A stretch of 64,000 nt of DNA, from the NCBI GenBank assembly GCA_002813895.1, contig CP024912.1, positions 1,860,001 to 1,924,000 on the forward strand, given 5' to 3'. The notes under the pieces were generated by a model. That model ran no database searches. It was not told the DNA's origin and saw only the letters and a program-made list of their open reading frames with translations. Origin of the DNA: Cyanobacterium sp. HL-69. Lineage in GTDB: Bacteria > Cyanobacteriota > Cyanobacteriia > Cyanobacteriales > Cyanobacteriaceae. Of the stretch, positions 55,787 through 64,000 are shown piece after piece. Within the stretch, counting starts at the first letter, position 1. Each line of letters starts with the position of its first letter. A program made the position numbers and the translations under genes.

Positions 55787-55974
55787 TTTTGAAATTCTGC
55801 TGAAAATTTGGTTGTCAACAAATTATAGTTTATAAAGATAATAAATTTCTTTTTTCAGGTAACAAAAAACACACTTTACAGAATTTTTAAGAATTGGAGA
55901 AATAACTTTACGGAATCTTTATATTTGTTGGTATTGGGTCAACAATCTTCCATCGCCTCATAAGTGCTAGACCA

Positions 55975-56079
55975 ATGGCGGGTTGGCTTATTTACCCTTC
56001 TTGTGTTTGGTTGATAGTTGCTTCTATTTTGGTGATTAGTATTTGGCAATTGAATGGAAAGGAGAAGATTTTTAGTTAA
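55975..56079 (+). CDS. possible small membrane peptide (34 aa)
   Basis: Short open frame MAGWLIYPSCVWLIVASILV... ending in WQLNGKEKIFS. It has one clear membrane helix and a basic tail. It has no good ribosome-binding site and its 3' end overlaps the methyltransferase gene on the other strand. It may be chance. No match to known small photosystem or cytochrome b6f subunits was recognised. Confidence 0.25.
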   Translation: MAGWLIYPSCVWLIVASILVISIWQLNGKEKIFS

Positions 56080-56821
56080 CGGGTTTTTCAAAAACAATAT
56101 AGTGTTGTTGGGGTAAAAATTGCTCTGTTGTCACCCATAATAAGCCCACTGCTTCCATTTCTTTTTTGACTTGTCTTTCTGTCATTTTATGGACTCCTTT
56201 GATAAGTATCAAGGGATTTTCTTTTCTATATTCTACTAATACAACCCTACCCTTGGGCTTGAGGGCTTTTACAATTCCTTCCATCATTTCTCTAGGGTGA
56301 GTAAATTCGTGGTAAGCATCTACCATGAGGACAAAATCAATGGATTCTTTTTTTAGGTTGGGGGATTTTTCTGTGCCTAATACAGGTTGCACTGGCAATT
56401 GAGGGTTTTCTTGACTAAGAAATTCGATGATGTTTAACATTTTGGGTTGCACATCTACAGCAAAAACTTTGCCTTGGGGTACTTGTTGGGCGAGACGAAA
56501 GCTAAAATATCCTGAGCCTGCGCCAATGTCGGCAATGTTATCGGTAGGCTGAAGATGGAGGGCGGAGATGACGGCGCTGGGTTTTTCTTGATTTTCTCGA
56601 TTAGGGCGCTCTAACCATAAAAATTCTTGATGCCCCATGACTTTGGCGATTTCTCTGCCAAGGTAAAATTTTCCGATGCCGTCTTTGTTATGGAGGGCTT
56701 GGTATTGATAAAATTGGTTGTTTTTTCCTTGAGTTGGTTGGTAGGTGAGGGAGGAGGCGAATAATACGGAGGTAAAAATTAGGATGCTTATGGTAAGGAT
56801 GATGTTTTTAAAAGATGACAT
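56072..56821 (-). CDS. exported class I SAM-dependent methyltransferase
   Basis: 249 aa. An N-terminal hydrophobic segment (about 7-25, IILTISILIFTSVLFASS) suggests export or anchoring. The Rossmann SAM-binding motif I ADIGAGSGYFSFRLAQ is near residue 100; motif II/III VFAVDVQPKMLNIIEFL and IDFVLMVDAYHEF follow. Substrate unknown. An exported methyltransferase without SAM outside the cell is odd, so the N-terminus may be a membrane anchor with the domain in the cytoplasm. Confidence 0.8.
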   Translation of the reverse strand: MSSFKNIILTISILIFTSVLFASSLTYQPTQGKNNQFYQYQALHNKDGIGKFYLGREIAKVMGHQEFLWLERPNRENQEKPSAVISALHLQPTDNIADIGAGSGYFSFRLAQQVPQGKVFAVDVQPKMLNIIEFLSQENPQLPVQPVLGTEKSPNLKKESIDFVLMVDAYHEFTHPREMMEGIVKALKPKGRVVLVEYRKENPLILIKGVHKMTERQVKKEMEAVGLLWVTTEQFLPQQHYIVFEKPVN

Positions 56822-56886
56822 TGTTTAAGTTTTGGGGGGGAATTTTTGCTATTATCTCAAAGGTTGGGAATAATGGTTGATAGCTT

Positions 56887-57198
56887 ATGATGGCGAAAGT
56901 TCAAAATTTGTTTGATAATCTCCCTTTTTTGGTGGATGGGGAGGATTTTTCTGAGTTATTACGGTGTGAAAATGTGGTGGTAGAGAGGATTGTAAGTAGC
57001 GATCGCCCTTACCATAAGATATATAATCAAGATCACCATGAATGGATAATCTTGATAGAAGGGGAAACCCAATTAAAAATCAGAGATGACTTCATCAATT
57101 TAAAGGCTGGAGATTATCTTTTCATTGCAGCCCAAACCCCCCACCAAGTAATCAAAACATCCCCTAATTGTATCTGGTTAGCAATACATATTTACTAA
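56887..57198 (+). CDS. small cupin-domain protein
   Basis: 103 aa. Single cupin barrel with the metal-binding pattern YNQDHHEWIILIEGETQLKI and LKAGDYLFIAAQTPHQV. Often a metal-dependent isomerase or storage protein; function unknown. Divergent from the methyltransferase gene, 65 bases between starts. Confidence 0.75.
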   Translation: MMAKVQNLFDNLPFLVDGEDFSELLRCENVVVERIVSSDRPYHKIYNQDHHEWIILIEGETQLKIRDDFINLKAGDYLFIAAQTPHQVIKTSPNCIWLAIHIY

Positions 57199-57219
57199 CT
57201 AGGTATTAGGGGTTAGGTG
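57199..57219. repeat. tandem heptamer repeat (three units)
   Basis: CTAGGTA, TTAGGGG, TTAGGTG directly after the cupin stop. Its complement resembles the ACCTAAC units at 26371-26398. STRR-like. Confidence 0.6.
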
Positions 57220-57275
57220 TAATAGTTAAACTTCAGTTTGTTTTATCTCCTCATCACCTTCTCCCCCATGGTTAA

Positions 57276-58340
57276 TTAGGCAAAACCTTTGCCTTTTTTC
57301 TCTTCTTGTTGTTGCCAAATGATAACTTTACCATGGCGACTTCCCGCCACAAGTTTTGTACCGTCGGGGTGCCATGCGATCGCACTAAAACCGTCATTTT
57401 CTATGATAAATCTTTGTTGTATGCTTCTATTTTCATTCCAAAAGAATAACACTCCCTCATCATCCGCCGAAACAAAGGAAAAATCTTGGGGGTGAAACAT
57501 TAAACTCTCGATAATGCCATCATGGGCTTGTAAAGGTAAAGAAGCCCAACCATCATTATCATCTTCGGCTTTTTTCCATAAAATGACACCATTAAAACAA
57601 GAAATAGCTAATAAAGGGGCAAAATCGGCTGAGGAAGTAGACCAAGTAATATTACGAATTTTGCCCCCAAATCCTGATAAATGCCAAGTTTCGAGATTTT
57701 CCCAACACCATATCCAAACACTATTATCAAAACAATTTCCAGCCAAATAATTACCGTCCCCAGACCAACCGATTTTACTACAAGCCCCCTGCATTTCGGC
57801 AATGAAAGGATCTTCATCCCAATCAGAAGCCGTCCAAATATGAATGCCGCCATTTCCTGCCATGGCCAAATATTCCCCCGTAGGATGCCATTGTAAATCT
57901 AATACCGAAGAATCAGGAAAAGGTAAAGTAGCTATTATTTGATTGTTTTGTGCATCCCATACTTGAACATAATGACCAAAACTAAAGGCGAGGATGGGTT
58001 GGGAAGGATGCCAATGTACATTCTCAATCCACTGTTTAGGAAACTCAAACATTTCCACCAAATTGACTTCAGGATTTACTTGCCACACCCTTAATTTTCC
58101 ATCCAGAGTACCTACGGCGAGTAATTCTCCTTGGGGAGAAAATGCCACACAACCCACGGGGTGTTCATTGGTTTCGGAAGCATCCAAAAGGGTTTCTACA
58201 GCATCATTTTTTGTCCTTTTTACCATTACTTCTCCTCGGGCAGAGGCGATCGCCAAGTCACCATTTATAGACCAACTCACGGCCATGATGTACTCATCCA
58301 AAGATTTCTGCCATTGTTTCTTGTACTTTGTTTTACTCAT
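57276..58340 (-). CDS. WD40-repeat protein
   Basis: 354 aa, about seven WD repeats forming one propeller (GCVAFSPQGELLAVGTLDGKLRVWQ, IENVHWHPSQPILAFSFGHYVQVWD, DLQWHPTGEYLAMAGNGGIHIW, ESLMFHPQDFSFVSADDEGVLFFW and GFSAIAWHPDGTKLVAGSRHGKVIIW). No other domain and no signal peptide. Likely a scaffold for protein interactions in the cytoplasm; partners unknown. Convergent with the cupin gene. Confidence 0.85.
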   Translation of the reverse strand: MSKTKYKKQWQKSLDEYIMAVSWSINGDLAIASARGEVMVKRTKNDAVETLLDASETNEHPVGCVAFSPQGELLAVGTLDGKLRVWQVNPEVNLVEMFEFPKQWIENVHWHPSQPILAFSFGHYVQVWDAQNNQIIATLPFPDSSVLDLQWHPTGEYLAMAGNGGIHIWTASDWDEDPFIAEMQGACSKIGWSGDGNYLAGNCFDNSVWIWCWENLETWHLSGFGGKIRNITWSTSSADFAPLLAISCFNGVILWKKAEDDNDGWASLPLQAHDGIIESLMFHPQDFSFVSADDEGVLFFWNENRSIQQRFIIENDGFSAIAWHPDGTKLVAGSRHGKVIIWQQQEEKKGKGFA

Positions 58341-58476
58341 AAAAAATTGAATTAGTGATTATTATTAAAAATAAATTAAAGTTAACTTATTAATTAATGG
58401 AATTGTTCATTGTGGATTAATAAATGTTAGGCTAAAAACTAACCATACCATTTTGACAAAATAGAAGGGAGAATTT

Positions 58477-60993
58477 ATGCGAGCGGTTTTAATGGCGGGA
58501 GGCTCAGGCACTCGATTGCGTCCTTTAACCTGTGATTTACCTAAGCCCATGGTACCAGTGTTAAACCGCCCCATTGCCGAGCATATCCTTAATTTACTTA
58601 AGCGTAACAGCATCACCGAAGTGATTGCCACCCTTCATTATCTTCCTGATGTGATGCGAGATTATTTTCAAGATGGTAGCGAATTTGGGGTAGAAATGAC
58701 CTATGCGGTGGAAGAAGAGCAACCCCTTGGCACCGCTGGATGTGTGAAAAATTTAGAAGAATTATTACAAGAGACATTTTTGGTCATTAGCGGAGATAGT
58801 ATTACTGATTTTGATCTCCAAAAGGCGATCGCCTTTCACCGTGAAAAACAATCAAAAGCCACCCTTGTATTAACCCGTGTCCCCAATCCCATCGAATTTG
58901 GCGTAGTCATCACCGACAAAGAAGACAGAATTCAAAGATTTCTCGAAAAACCCTCCAGTAGCGAAATTTTCTCCGACACCGTCAACACAGGCACCTATAT
59001 CCTCGAACCAGAAGTTTTAAAATATCTCCCCAAAAACGAAGAATCAGACTTTTCCCAAGACTTATTTCCCCTTCTCCTCGAAATCGGCGCCCCCATGTAT
59101 GGATACGTAGCCGAGGGTTATTGGTGCGATGTGGGACACCTCGAAGCCTATCGTGAATCCCAGTACGATGCGATCGACAAAAAAGTATTAGTGGATTTTG
59201 CTTACCGTGAAATAGAATACGGCATTTGGATGGGAGAAAATACCTATATCGATCCCACCGCCATCATCGAAGCCCCCGTCCTCATCGGTAACAACTGCCG
59301 TATCGGCGCCCGTACCAGAATAGAAGGAAGTACAGTAATCGGCGATAACGTCACCATCGGCAACGACGTAGAATTAAACCGCCCCATCATCGGTAACGGT
59401 GTCACCATCGGCGATGAATGTTCCCTTTCCGCCTGTGTCGTGGCAAGGGGTACCAGAATGGATAGACGAGTACAAATCGCTGAAGGGGTAGTCGTGGGTG
59501 CATTATGTAACATCGGCGAAGAATCCCAAATCAACATCGGAGTGAGAATTTGGCCTCAAAAAAGAATCGAATCAGGAGCAACACTCAATATCAACTTAAT
59601 TTGGGGCAATATAGCCCACCGTAACCTATTCAGTCAAAGGGGAGTAACAGGACTTGCCAACATCGACATTACCCCAGAATTTGCCGTCAAACTAGGGGCG
59701 GCCTACGGTTCAACCCTTAAACATGGCTCATCGGTGGTAGTATCAAGGGATCAAAGGAGCGTATCAAGGATGGTAAGTCGCTCCCTCATTGCAGGATTGA
59801 TGTCTGTGGGCATTGACATTCAAAACCTAGAATCTACCGCCATTCCCATCTCCCGTACCATGACACCCAAATTAGGAGTGCAAGGGGGAGTCCATGTGCG
59901 CCTACACCCAGAGCGCCATGAGGATATGTTAATTGAATTTTTTGATGAAAAAGGTATTAACATTCCCAAACCCAAAGAAAAAAAAATTGAAGGGGCTTAT
60001 TTCAAAGAAGACTTAAGAAGAGTCCATAGTATTGACATTGGCGATATGTCTTACCCTTCCCAAATTATTGAAACCTACCGCAAAACCTTCGAGACACAGT
60101 TGGATGTAGAAGCTATTCACACTAGCAATACCAAAATTGTGATTGACTATGTTTACTCCGTCTCAGGGGCTATATTACCTCAGATATTAGGTAAATTTAG
60201 TTGTGATGCGGTGGTATTAAATGCTAGTTTGCGACAAAGAGCTATTTCTACCGAAGAAAGGGAAGTTTTATTGGTGCAATTGGGTCATGTAGTGGAAGCC
60301 CTCAAAGCTAATTTTGGGGTACAGGTTTCTGCCAATGGAGAATTATTTATTTTAGTAGATGAATCGGGTTTACAAATTCGAGGGGAAGAATTAACAGCCC
60401 TGATGGTGAATACTATTCTCACGGCCAACCCAAGGGGGACAGTAGTTGTCCCCGTAAATACATCTAGTGCGGTGGAACAAATTGCCAGACGCCATGATGG
60501 CAGGGTGATTCGTACCAAAGTTAATCCCACAGCGCTTATGGAAGCAACCCAAAATAATCCTAATGTGGTGTTGGGGGGTAGTGGAGATATGGGCTTTATT
60601 TTTCCCCACCTTCATCCTGGTTTTGATGCTATGTTTTCCATTGCCAAACTCATTGAGATGTTGACGGTGCAAGAGCGCTCTCTAACCCAGGTAAGAACGG
60701 AATTACCAAAGGTGTGTCACAAATCCCAGTCTCTCCGTTGCCCTCTCAAAACGAAGGGGGCGCTAATGCGTTATTTAGTGGAAACAGAATCTCCTGAAGC
60801 ATTGGAATTGATTGACGGGGTAAAAATTGTTGAGCCTCATTCTGATAACTGGGTGTTGATTCTCCCTGATGCGGGAGAGTCTTTGGTTCATATTTACACT
60901 AATAGTGATAGTAAGGAATGGGCTGATAAATACTCCCAAATTTACCGCTCTAAAATACAAAAGTTTATCATTACTCAGCAGGTAAATGATTGA
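58477..60993 (+). CDS. mannose-1-phosphate guanylyltransferase fused to a phosphomannomutase-like domain
   Basis: 838 aa. Residues 1-235: nucleotidyltransferase with MAGGSGTRLRPLTCDLPKPMVPV, making GDP-mannose (or a related NDP-sugar). Residues about 250-375: left-handed beta-helix of hexapeptide repeats (AIIEAPVLIGNNCRIGARTRIEG). Residues about 390-838: phosphomannomutase/phosphoglucomutase fold. In that domain the usual catalytic-serine loop TASHNP is replaced by GVHVRLHPERHED near residue 471, so the phosphotransfer step may be lost. The long fusion is a common cyanobacterial form. GGGAG precedes the start. Product probably feeds exopolysaccharide synthesis. Confidence 0.88.
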   Translation: MRAVLMAGGSGTRLRPLTCDLPKPMVPVLNRPIAEHILNLLKRNSITEVIATLHYLPDVMRDYFQDGSEFGVEMTYAVEEEQPLGTAGCVKNLEELLQETFLVISGDSITDFDLQKAIAFHREKQSKATLVLTRVPNPIEFGVVITDKEDRIQRFLEKPSSSEIFSDTVNTGTYILEPEVLKYLPKNEESDFSQDLFPLLLEIGAPMYGYVAEGYWCDVGHLEAYRESQYDAIDKKVLVDFAYREIEYGIWMGENTYIDPTAIIEAPVLIGNNCRIGARTRIEGSTVIGDNVTIGNDVELNRPIIGNGVTIGDECSLSACVVARGTRMDRRVQIAEGVVVGALCNIGEESQINIGVRIWPQKRIESGATLNINLIWGNIAHRNLFSQRGVTGLANIDITPEFAVKLGAAYGSTLKHGSSVVVSRDQRSVSRMVSRSLIAGLMSVGIDIQNLESTAIPISRTMTPKLGVQGGVHVRLHPERHEDMLIEFFDEKGINIPKPKEKKIEGAYFKEDLRRVHSIDIGDMSYPSQIIETYRKTFETQLDVEAIHTSNTKIVIDYVYSVSGAILPQILGKFSCDAVVLNASLRQRAISTEEREVLLVQLGHVVEALKANFGVQVSANGELFILVDESGLQIRGEELTALMVNTILTANPRGTVVVPVNTSSAVEQIARRHDGRVIRTKVNPTALMEATQNNPNVVLGGSGDMGFIFPHLHPGFDAMFSIAKLIEMLTVQERSLTQVRTELPKVCHKSQSLRCPLKTKGALMRYLVETESPEALELIDGVKIVEPHSDNWVLILPDAGESLVHIYTNSDSKEWADKYSQIYRSKIQKFIITQQVND

Positions 60994-61003
60994 TTAGGGT
61001 TTA

Positions 61004-62368
61004 TTACCAAGGACTACCGATAATGGTAAAAGGAGCCCAATAAAAGGGATGGGATAAGTCTTCGTCACCGAATTGTGTGGATATAGATGGTAGAGATAAG
61101 TTACCTCTGGTGCTTCGGAGTTGTCCATCAGCTATATATACTTGACGATTAATCATAGATACTTGGGTATCTCTTAGGGCATCGGATTTGAGTAACAAAT
61201 CGGTTTTAGTTTCATAGGATTTGAGATGTTGATAAAATTCACTCATGAGGGCTAAAGTACCCGCATCACTTACCTGCCAGTAACTGCCTAATGCCGATCG
61301 CACCCCAGATTGTACTGCTAAACCTCCAAAACCCAATTCTGCCTCCGCATCCCCCATGGCTGTCTCACAAGCACTTAGGGTTAAAAGGGATACGGGGGGG
61401 CTATGCCAATTTAAATCTCTGATGTCTGTAAGGGTTAAGGGGCGATCGGACAATTGAATAAAAGAGTCAGCAGGATCTCCAGGTTGAAATTTAGCATGGG
61501 TGGCTAAATGAATTATTTCATAAGGGTTTTGCTCTCTTTGAGTTCTCAAATTTTCGAGGGTAAATAGATTTTCGGTCATTTTTACCCCATCCCAAGGCGC
61601 TGGAACAATGTTATTAATTTCAAGGGTTACTCCAGGTAAGGGACTAAGAAATTCAAAATTAGACATTCCCATGGCCAAAATTTGGATTTCATCTTGATTT
61701 TTTCGACTTATATCAAGGTTGGTTAGGGCAAAAGAAGGCACCATGGAGATGCTATATTTTTCCACTAAAAAATTAGTACCATCGGAAAAAGCCGCAAAAG
61801 GAATACTTCTTAATCTAGGCCCTACACAAATAATTAGGGTATCGATATTTTCTTGTTGTAACTGGGTTTCGAGGGGTTTTATTATCCATTGGTACAATTT
61901 TTGAGCAGAAGCGCTTGAAGTTGAGGATTGTTGAGATAAGAATGGTTTTGTAATATAGTTAGTATATTGATCAATTACAGTATCGATCTCTAAGGCATTA
62001 ACATCTGAAAATCTTTTCCCCACTGGTTTATTTTCGGCGGTAATCATGGCTAATTCTAAGGCTTCAGGATATGACCATACCCAGATAGCCGCAGCATTTT
62101 TTCCTGTCTCTTGTTTTAGGGTTTTTAATTGGGTAGCTACTTGCTCAATTTGTACAGGTTCATCGGTAAAGTTAGTACGAAAAAAATTCTGATAGTCTTC
62201 TTTACAATCTTCATCTATTTTGATTATTTCTTGTGACCAATCTATCCTATGGTCAATATCATCCATGGCAATGAGATTATTATTACTCCATTGACTACTA
62301 AAAAAAAGAATTGATAAGCAAGTAAGAATAAAGGTAAAAAAGTAAACTATTTTTCTTTTATTAAACAT
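61004..62368 (-). CDS. CHAT-domain (caspase-like peptidase) protein with N-terminal anchor
   Basis: 454 aa. One N-terminal hydrophobic segment (about 6-26) anchors or exports it. The C-terminal CHAT domain (about 165-454) holds the caspase-type dyad His291 (EIIHLATHAKF) and Cys334 (LTLSACETAMGD), with RSIPFAAFSDGTNFLVEKY and GGLAVQSGVRSALGSYWQVSD as supporting motifs. The N-terminal half has no TPR repeats, unlike many cyanobacterial CHAT proteins. No gasdermin-like or other effector neighbour is seen, so a CHAT-based defence role is not supported. Substrate unknown. Confidence 0.85.
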   Translation of the reverse strand: MFNKRKIVYFFTFILTCLSILFFSSQWSNNNLIAMDDIDHRIDWSQEIIKIDEDCKEDYQNFFRTNFTDEPVQIEQVATQLKTLKQETGKNAAAIWVWSYPEALELAMITAENKPVGKRFSDVNALEIDTVIDQYTNYITKPFLSQQSSTSSASAQKLYQWIIKPLETQLQQENIDTLIICVGPRLRSIPFAAFSDGTNFLVEKYSISMVPSFALTNLDISRKNQDEIQILAMGMSNFEFLSPLPGVTLEINNIVPAPWDGVKMTENLFTLENLRTQREQNPYEIIHLATHAKFQPGDPADSFIQLSDRPLTLTDIRDLNWHSPPVSLLTLSACETAMGDAEAELGFGGLAVQSGVRSALGSYWQVSDAGTLALMSEFYQHLKSYETKTDLLLKSDALRDTQVSMINRQVYIADGQLRSTRGNLSLPSISTQFGDEDLSHPFYWAPFTIIGSPW

Positions 62369-62721
62369 AATTTTAATTTTTTATGGAGATCATTAATTTC
62401 CAGATTATCTATTTTAAAGGTACTGTGATAATTATTTTTATATTATTTTAGTTAAGGTGAGGAGTGGAAAATTAAAAATTATGAGAACATTTAAAACCCT
62501 AAATGTATATTGCAATTTAATAAAAATTCTTACTATTATTAAACAAAGCTATTTTTTTACTTAACATTATAAATGGTTCTTTATTCACTAATTGTGTGTG
62601 AAAATGTTACCACAATTTAATGTTCATTATTCCTTATTTAAAGTTTTATCAATAGAATCTTTATTTTTCATCCTAAAAGTAACTAAAATATGGTGAAGAT
62701 AATCTAGGAGAAATACTTGAT
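62369..62721. other. divergent intergenic region before comM
   Basis: 353 bases, very AT-rich, between CHAT (minus) and comM (plus). AGGAG (62706-62710) is a good ribosome site for comM. No gene is seen. Confidence 0.5.
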
Positions 62722-64000
62722 ATGTTAGCCAGGGTATGGAGCGCTACGGTGGTGGGCTTACCTGATGCGGCGGTGCAGGAGTCGAGGGAGAGGGTGAAGG
62801 CAGCCATCAGAAATTCTGGGTTTGCGTTTCCTATGCGCAAGGTGACGATTAATCTTACCCCTGCTGATTTGAGAAAGGAAGGCCCTAGCTTTGATTTACC
62901 TATTAGTGTTGGTATTTTAGCGGCCTCTGAACAAATTGATCCTCTTTTGTTGGGGGATTATCTTTTTTTGGGGGAGATGTCTTTGGATGGTAGTTTACGC
63001 CCCATCGCAGGGGTTTTACCCATGGCAGCGGTGGCAGTGAAGTTGGGCTTTAAGGGGATAGTTTTACCCAAAGCAAATGCTCAGGAAGCAGCGGTGGTGC
63101 AAGGTTTGGAGGTGTATGGTTTAAATAATTTGGATGAGGTTGCCCAGTTTTTGCAAGAGCCTGAGAAATTTAGTGCCACAAGGGTAAATATAGGGGAAGA
63201 TTTCGAGCCTCTTTTTGCTTTGATGGATAATTTGAAGGATGTGAAGGGGCAAAACCATGCCCGTAGAGCTTTGGAAATTGCGGCAGCAGGGGGACATAAT
63301 TTGATTTTTGTGGGGCCTCCTGGGTCAGGAAAAACTATGTTAGCACGGCGTTTACCGAGCATCTTACCGCCCCTAAGTTTTGGGGAGGCGTTGGAAGTTT
63401 CTCAGGTTTATTCGGTGGCAGGATTGTTAAAAAATAGTGGTTCTTTGGTGCGATCGCGCCCTTTCCGTAGTCCTCACCATTCGGCTAGTGGGGCATCCTT
63501 GGTGGGGGGTGGTAGTTATCCTAAACCGGGGGAAATTTCTTTGTCTCATCATGGGGTGTTATTTTTGGATGAGTTGACGGAGTTTAAAAGGAATGTATTA
63601 GAGTTTTTACGGCAACCCCTAGAAGATGGTTTTGTAACTATTTCCCGTGCCCGTCAGTCGGTGGAGTTTCCTGCCCAGTTTACCCTGGTGGCGAGTACCA
63701 ATCCTTGCCCTTGCGGTTATTATGGGGATTCTATTCAGCCCTGTAGTTGTTCGCCCCGTCAAAGGGAGCAATATTGGGCGAAGTTATCGGGGCCTTTGTT
63801 GGATAGGATAGATTTACAGGTGGTGGTTAGTCGTCTGAAGCCAGAGGAAATGACCAGTCAACCCCAAGGGGAAAATTCGGAGTCAGTGAGGGAGAGGGTA
63901 AAAAAAGCAAGGGCGATCGCCCAAGAGCGCTTTAAAGAAACTAAAATTAGTAGTAATGCTCAAATGCAATCCAAACATCTACGGGAACATTGTGTATTAG
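62722..64000 (+). CDS. comM: ComM/YifB-type Mg-chelatase-like AAA+ ATPase (cut by window edge)
   Basis: 426 residues visible, in frame to the edge. Natural-transformation helicase or motor that helps branch migration of incoming DNA. Lon-like N-terminal domain (MRKVTINLTPADLRKEGPSFDLPISVGIL) and AAA+ domain: Walker A GPPGSGKT at residues 198-205, Walker B HHGVLFLDELTEF, and the Cys cluster NPCPCGYYGDS...CSCS. The N-terminus is abnormal: it reads MLARVWSAT and then VVGLPDAAVQES. Homologues carry about 23 more residues between these two parts (a VGxEVDVxxGLPxI segment). That points to an in-frame deletion. Confidence 0.88.
   Translation, partial: MLARVWSATVVGLPDAAVQESRERVKAAIRNSGFAFPMRKVTINLTPADLRKEGPSFDLPISVGILAASEQIDPLLLGDYLFLGEMSLDGSLRPIAGVLPMAAVAVKLGFKGIVLPKANAQEAAVVQGLEVYGLNNLDEVAQFLQEPEKFSATRVNIGEDFEPLFALMDNLKDVKGQNHARRALEIAAAGGHNLIFVGPPGSGKTMLARRLPSILPPLSFGEALEVSQVYSVAGLLKNSGSLVRSRPFRSPHHSASGASLVGGGSYPKPGEISLSHHGVLFLDELTEFKRNVLEFLRQPLEDGFVTISRARQSVEFPAQFTLVASTNPCPCGYYGDSIQPCSCSPRQREQYWAKLSGPLLDRIDLQVVVSRLKPEEMTSQPQGENSESVRERVKKARAIAQERFKETKISSNAQMQSKHLREHCVL

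Noticed and set aside
26371-57219. CRISPR array
   Set aside because: The tandem heptamers have no spacers and no cas genes are present, so no array is called.

Overview
The window comes from an AT-rich unicellular cyanobacterium, probably of the Cyanobacterium/Geminocystis type. This rests on chlG, apcF, isiA/isiB, ntcA, group 2 sigma and CcdA genes, very many HIP1 octamers (GCGATCGC) inside genes, and tandem heptamer repeats between genes. No genus can be fixed without a search. I saw no rRNA, tRNA or CRISPR array.

Region by region: 1-1049 carries the end of a molybdate uptake operon (modA, modB start) on the minus strand. Positions 1074-7913 are a graveyard of nested, decayed insertion sequences (IS5, IS630, ISAs1, IS982 twice, IS701, IS5/IS427 twice). 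The ribosomal operon rplU-rpmA sits intact in the middle with its own promoter and terminator. Positions 8419-16319 hold a Deg protease, a glycosyltransferase, a TPR protein overlapping a lipoprotein, an unknown protein, a lone peptide-type ABC permease and a transglutaminase-like protein. Positions 16361-18285 hold an iron-starvation locus: a strong Fur-box match, flavodoxin (isiB), then the chlorophyll antenna isiA, the reverse of the familiar isiA-isiB order.

18348-29896 is housekeeping: an M20 amidohydrolase, chlorophyll synthase, a PilB-type ATPase, a group 2 sigma factor, two more Deg proteases flanking apcF, a VanX-like dipeptidase and a nitroreductase. 30141-40055 contains a glycine-rich secreted protein, mobA, an orphan Dnd-associated protein 4, ntcA, fabI, a TM2 protein, an acidic HTH protein, carA, holA and an aldo/keto reductase. 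40284-46092 contains a UvrD-like helicase, small membrane proteins (one a half-size GDT1 transporter), a pentapeptide lipoprotein, a [2Fe-2S] ferredoxin and CcdA.

46160-51169 is a four-gene minus-strand operon of three pseudopilins and a large HpsA-like protein. It resembles the hormogonium polysaccharide (Hps) genes and may be equivalent to a GspH-I-J-K tip complex. It faces a DICT-GAF histidine kinase across a 653-base spacer. The rest holds a lactate/malate dehydrogenase, a PEP-CTERM protein, a methyltransferase, a cupin, a WD40 protein, a fused GDP-mannose pyrophosphorylase/phosphomannomutase-like protein, a CHAT protease-like protein and the start of comM, which seems to lack about 23 N-terminal residues.

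I did not find a clear-cut new defence or biosynthetic system. The most distinctive signals are a 43-base GC-rich palindromic mini-element inserted in an IS701 transposase, families of 20-base perfect palindromes and heptamer repeats, the orphan Dnd-associated gene, the inverted isiB-isiA order, the compact pseudopilin operon, and a phosphomannomutase domain without its catalytic serine.
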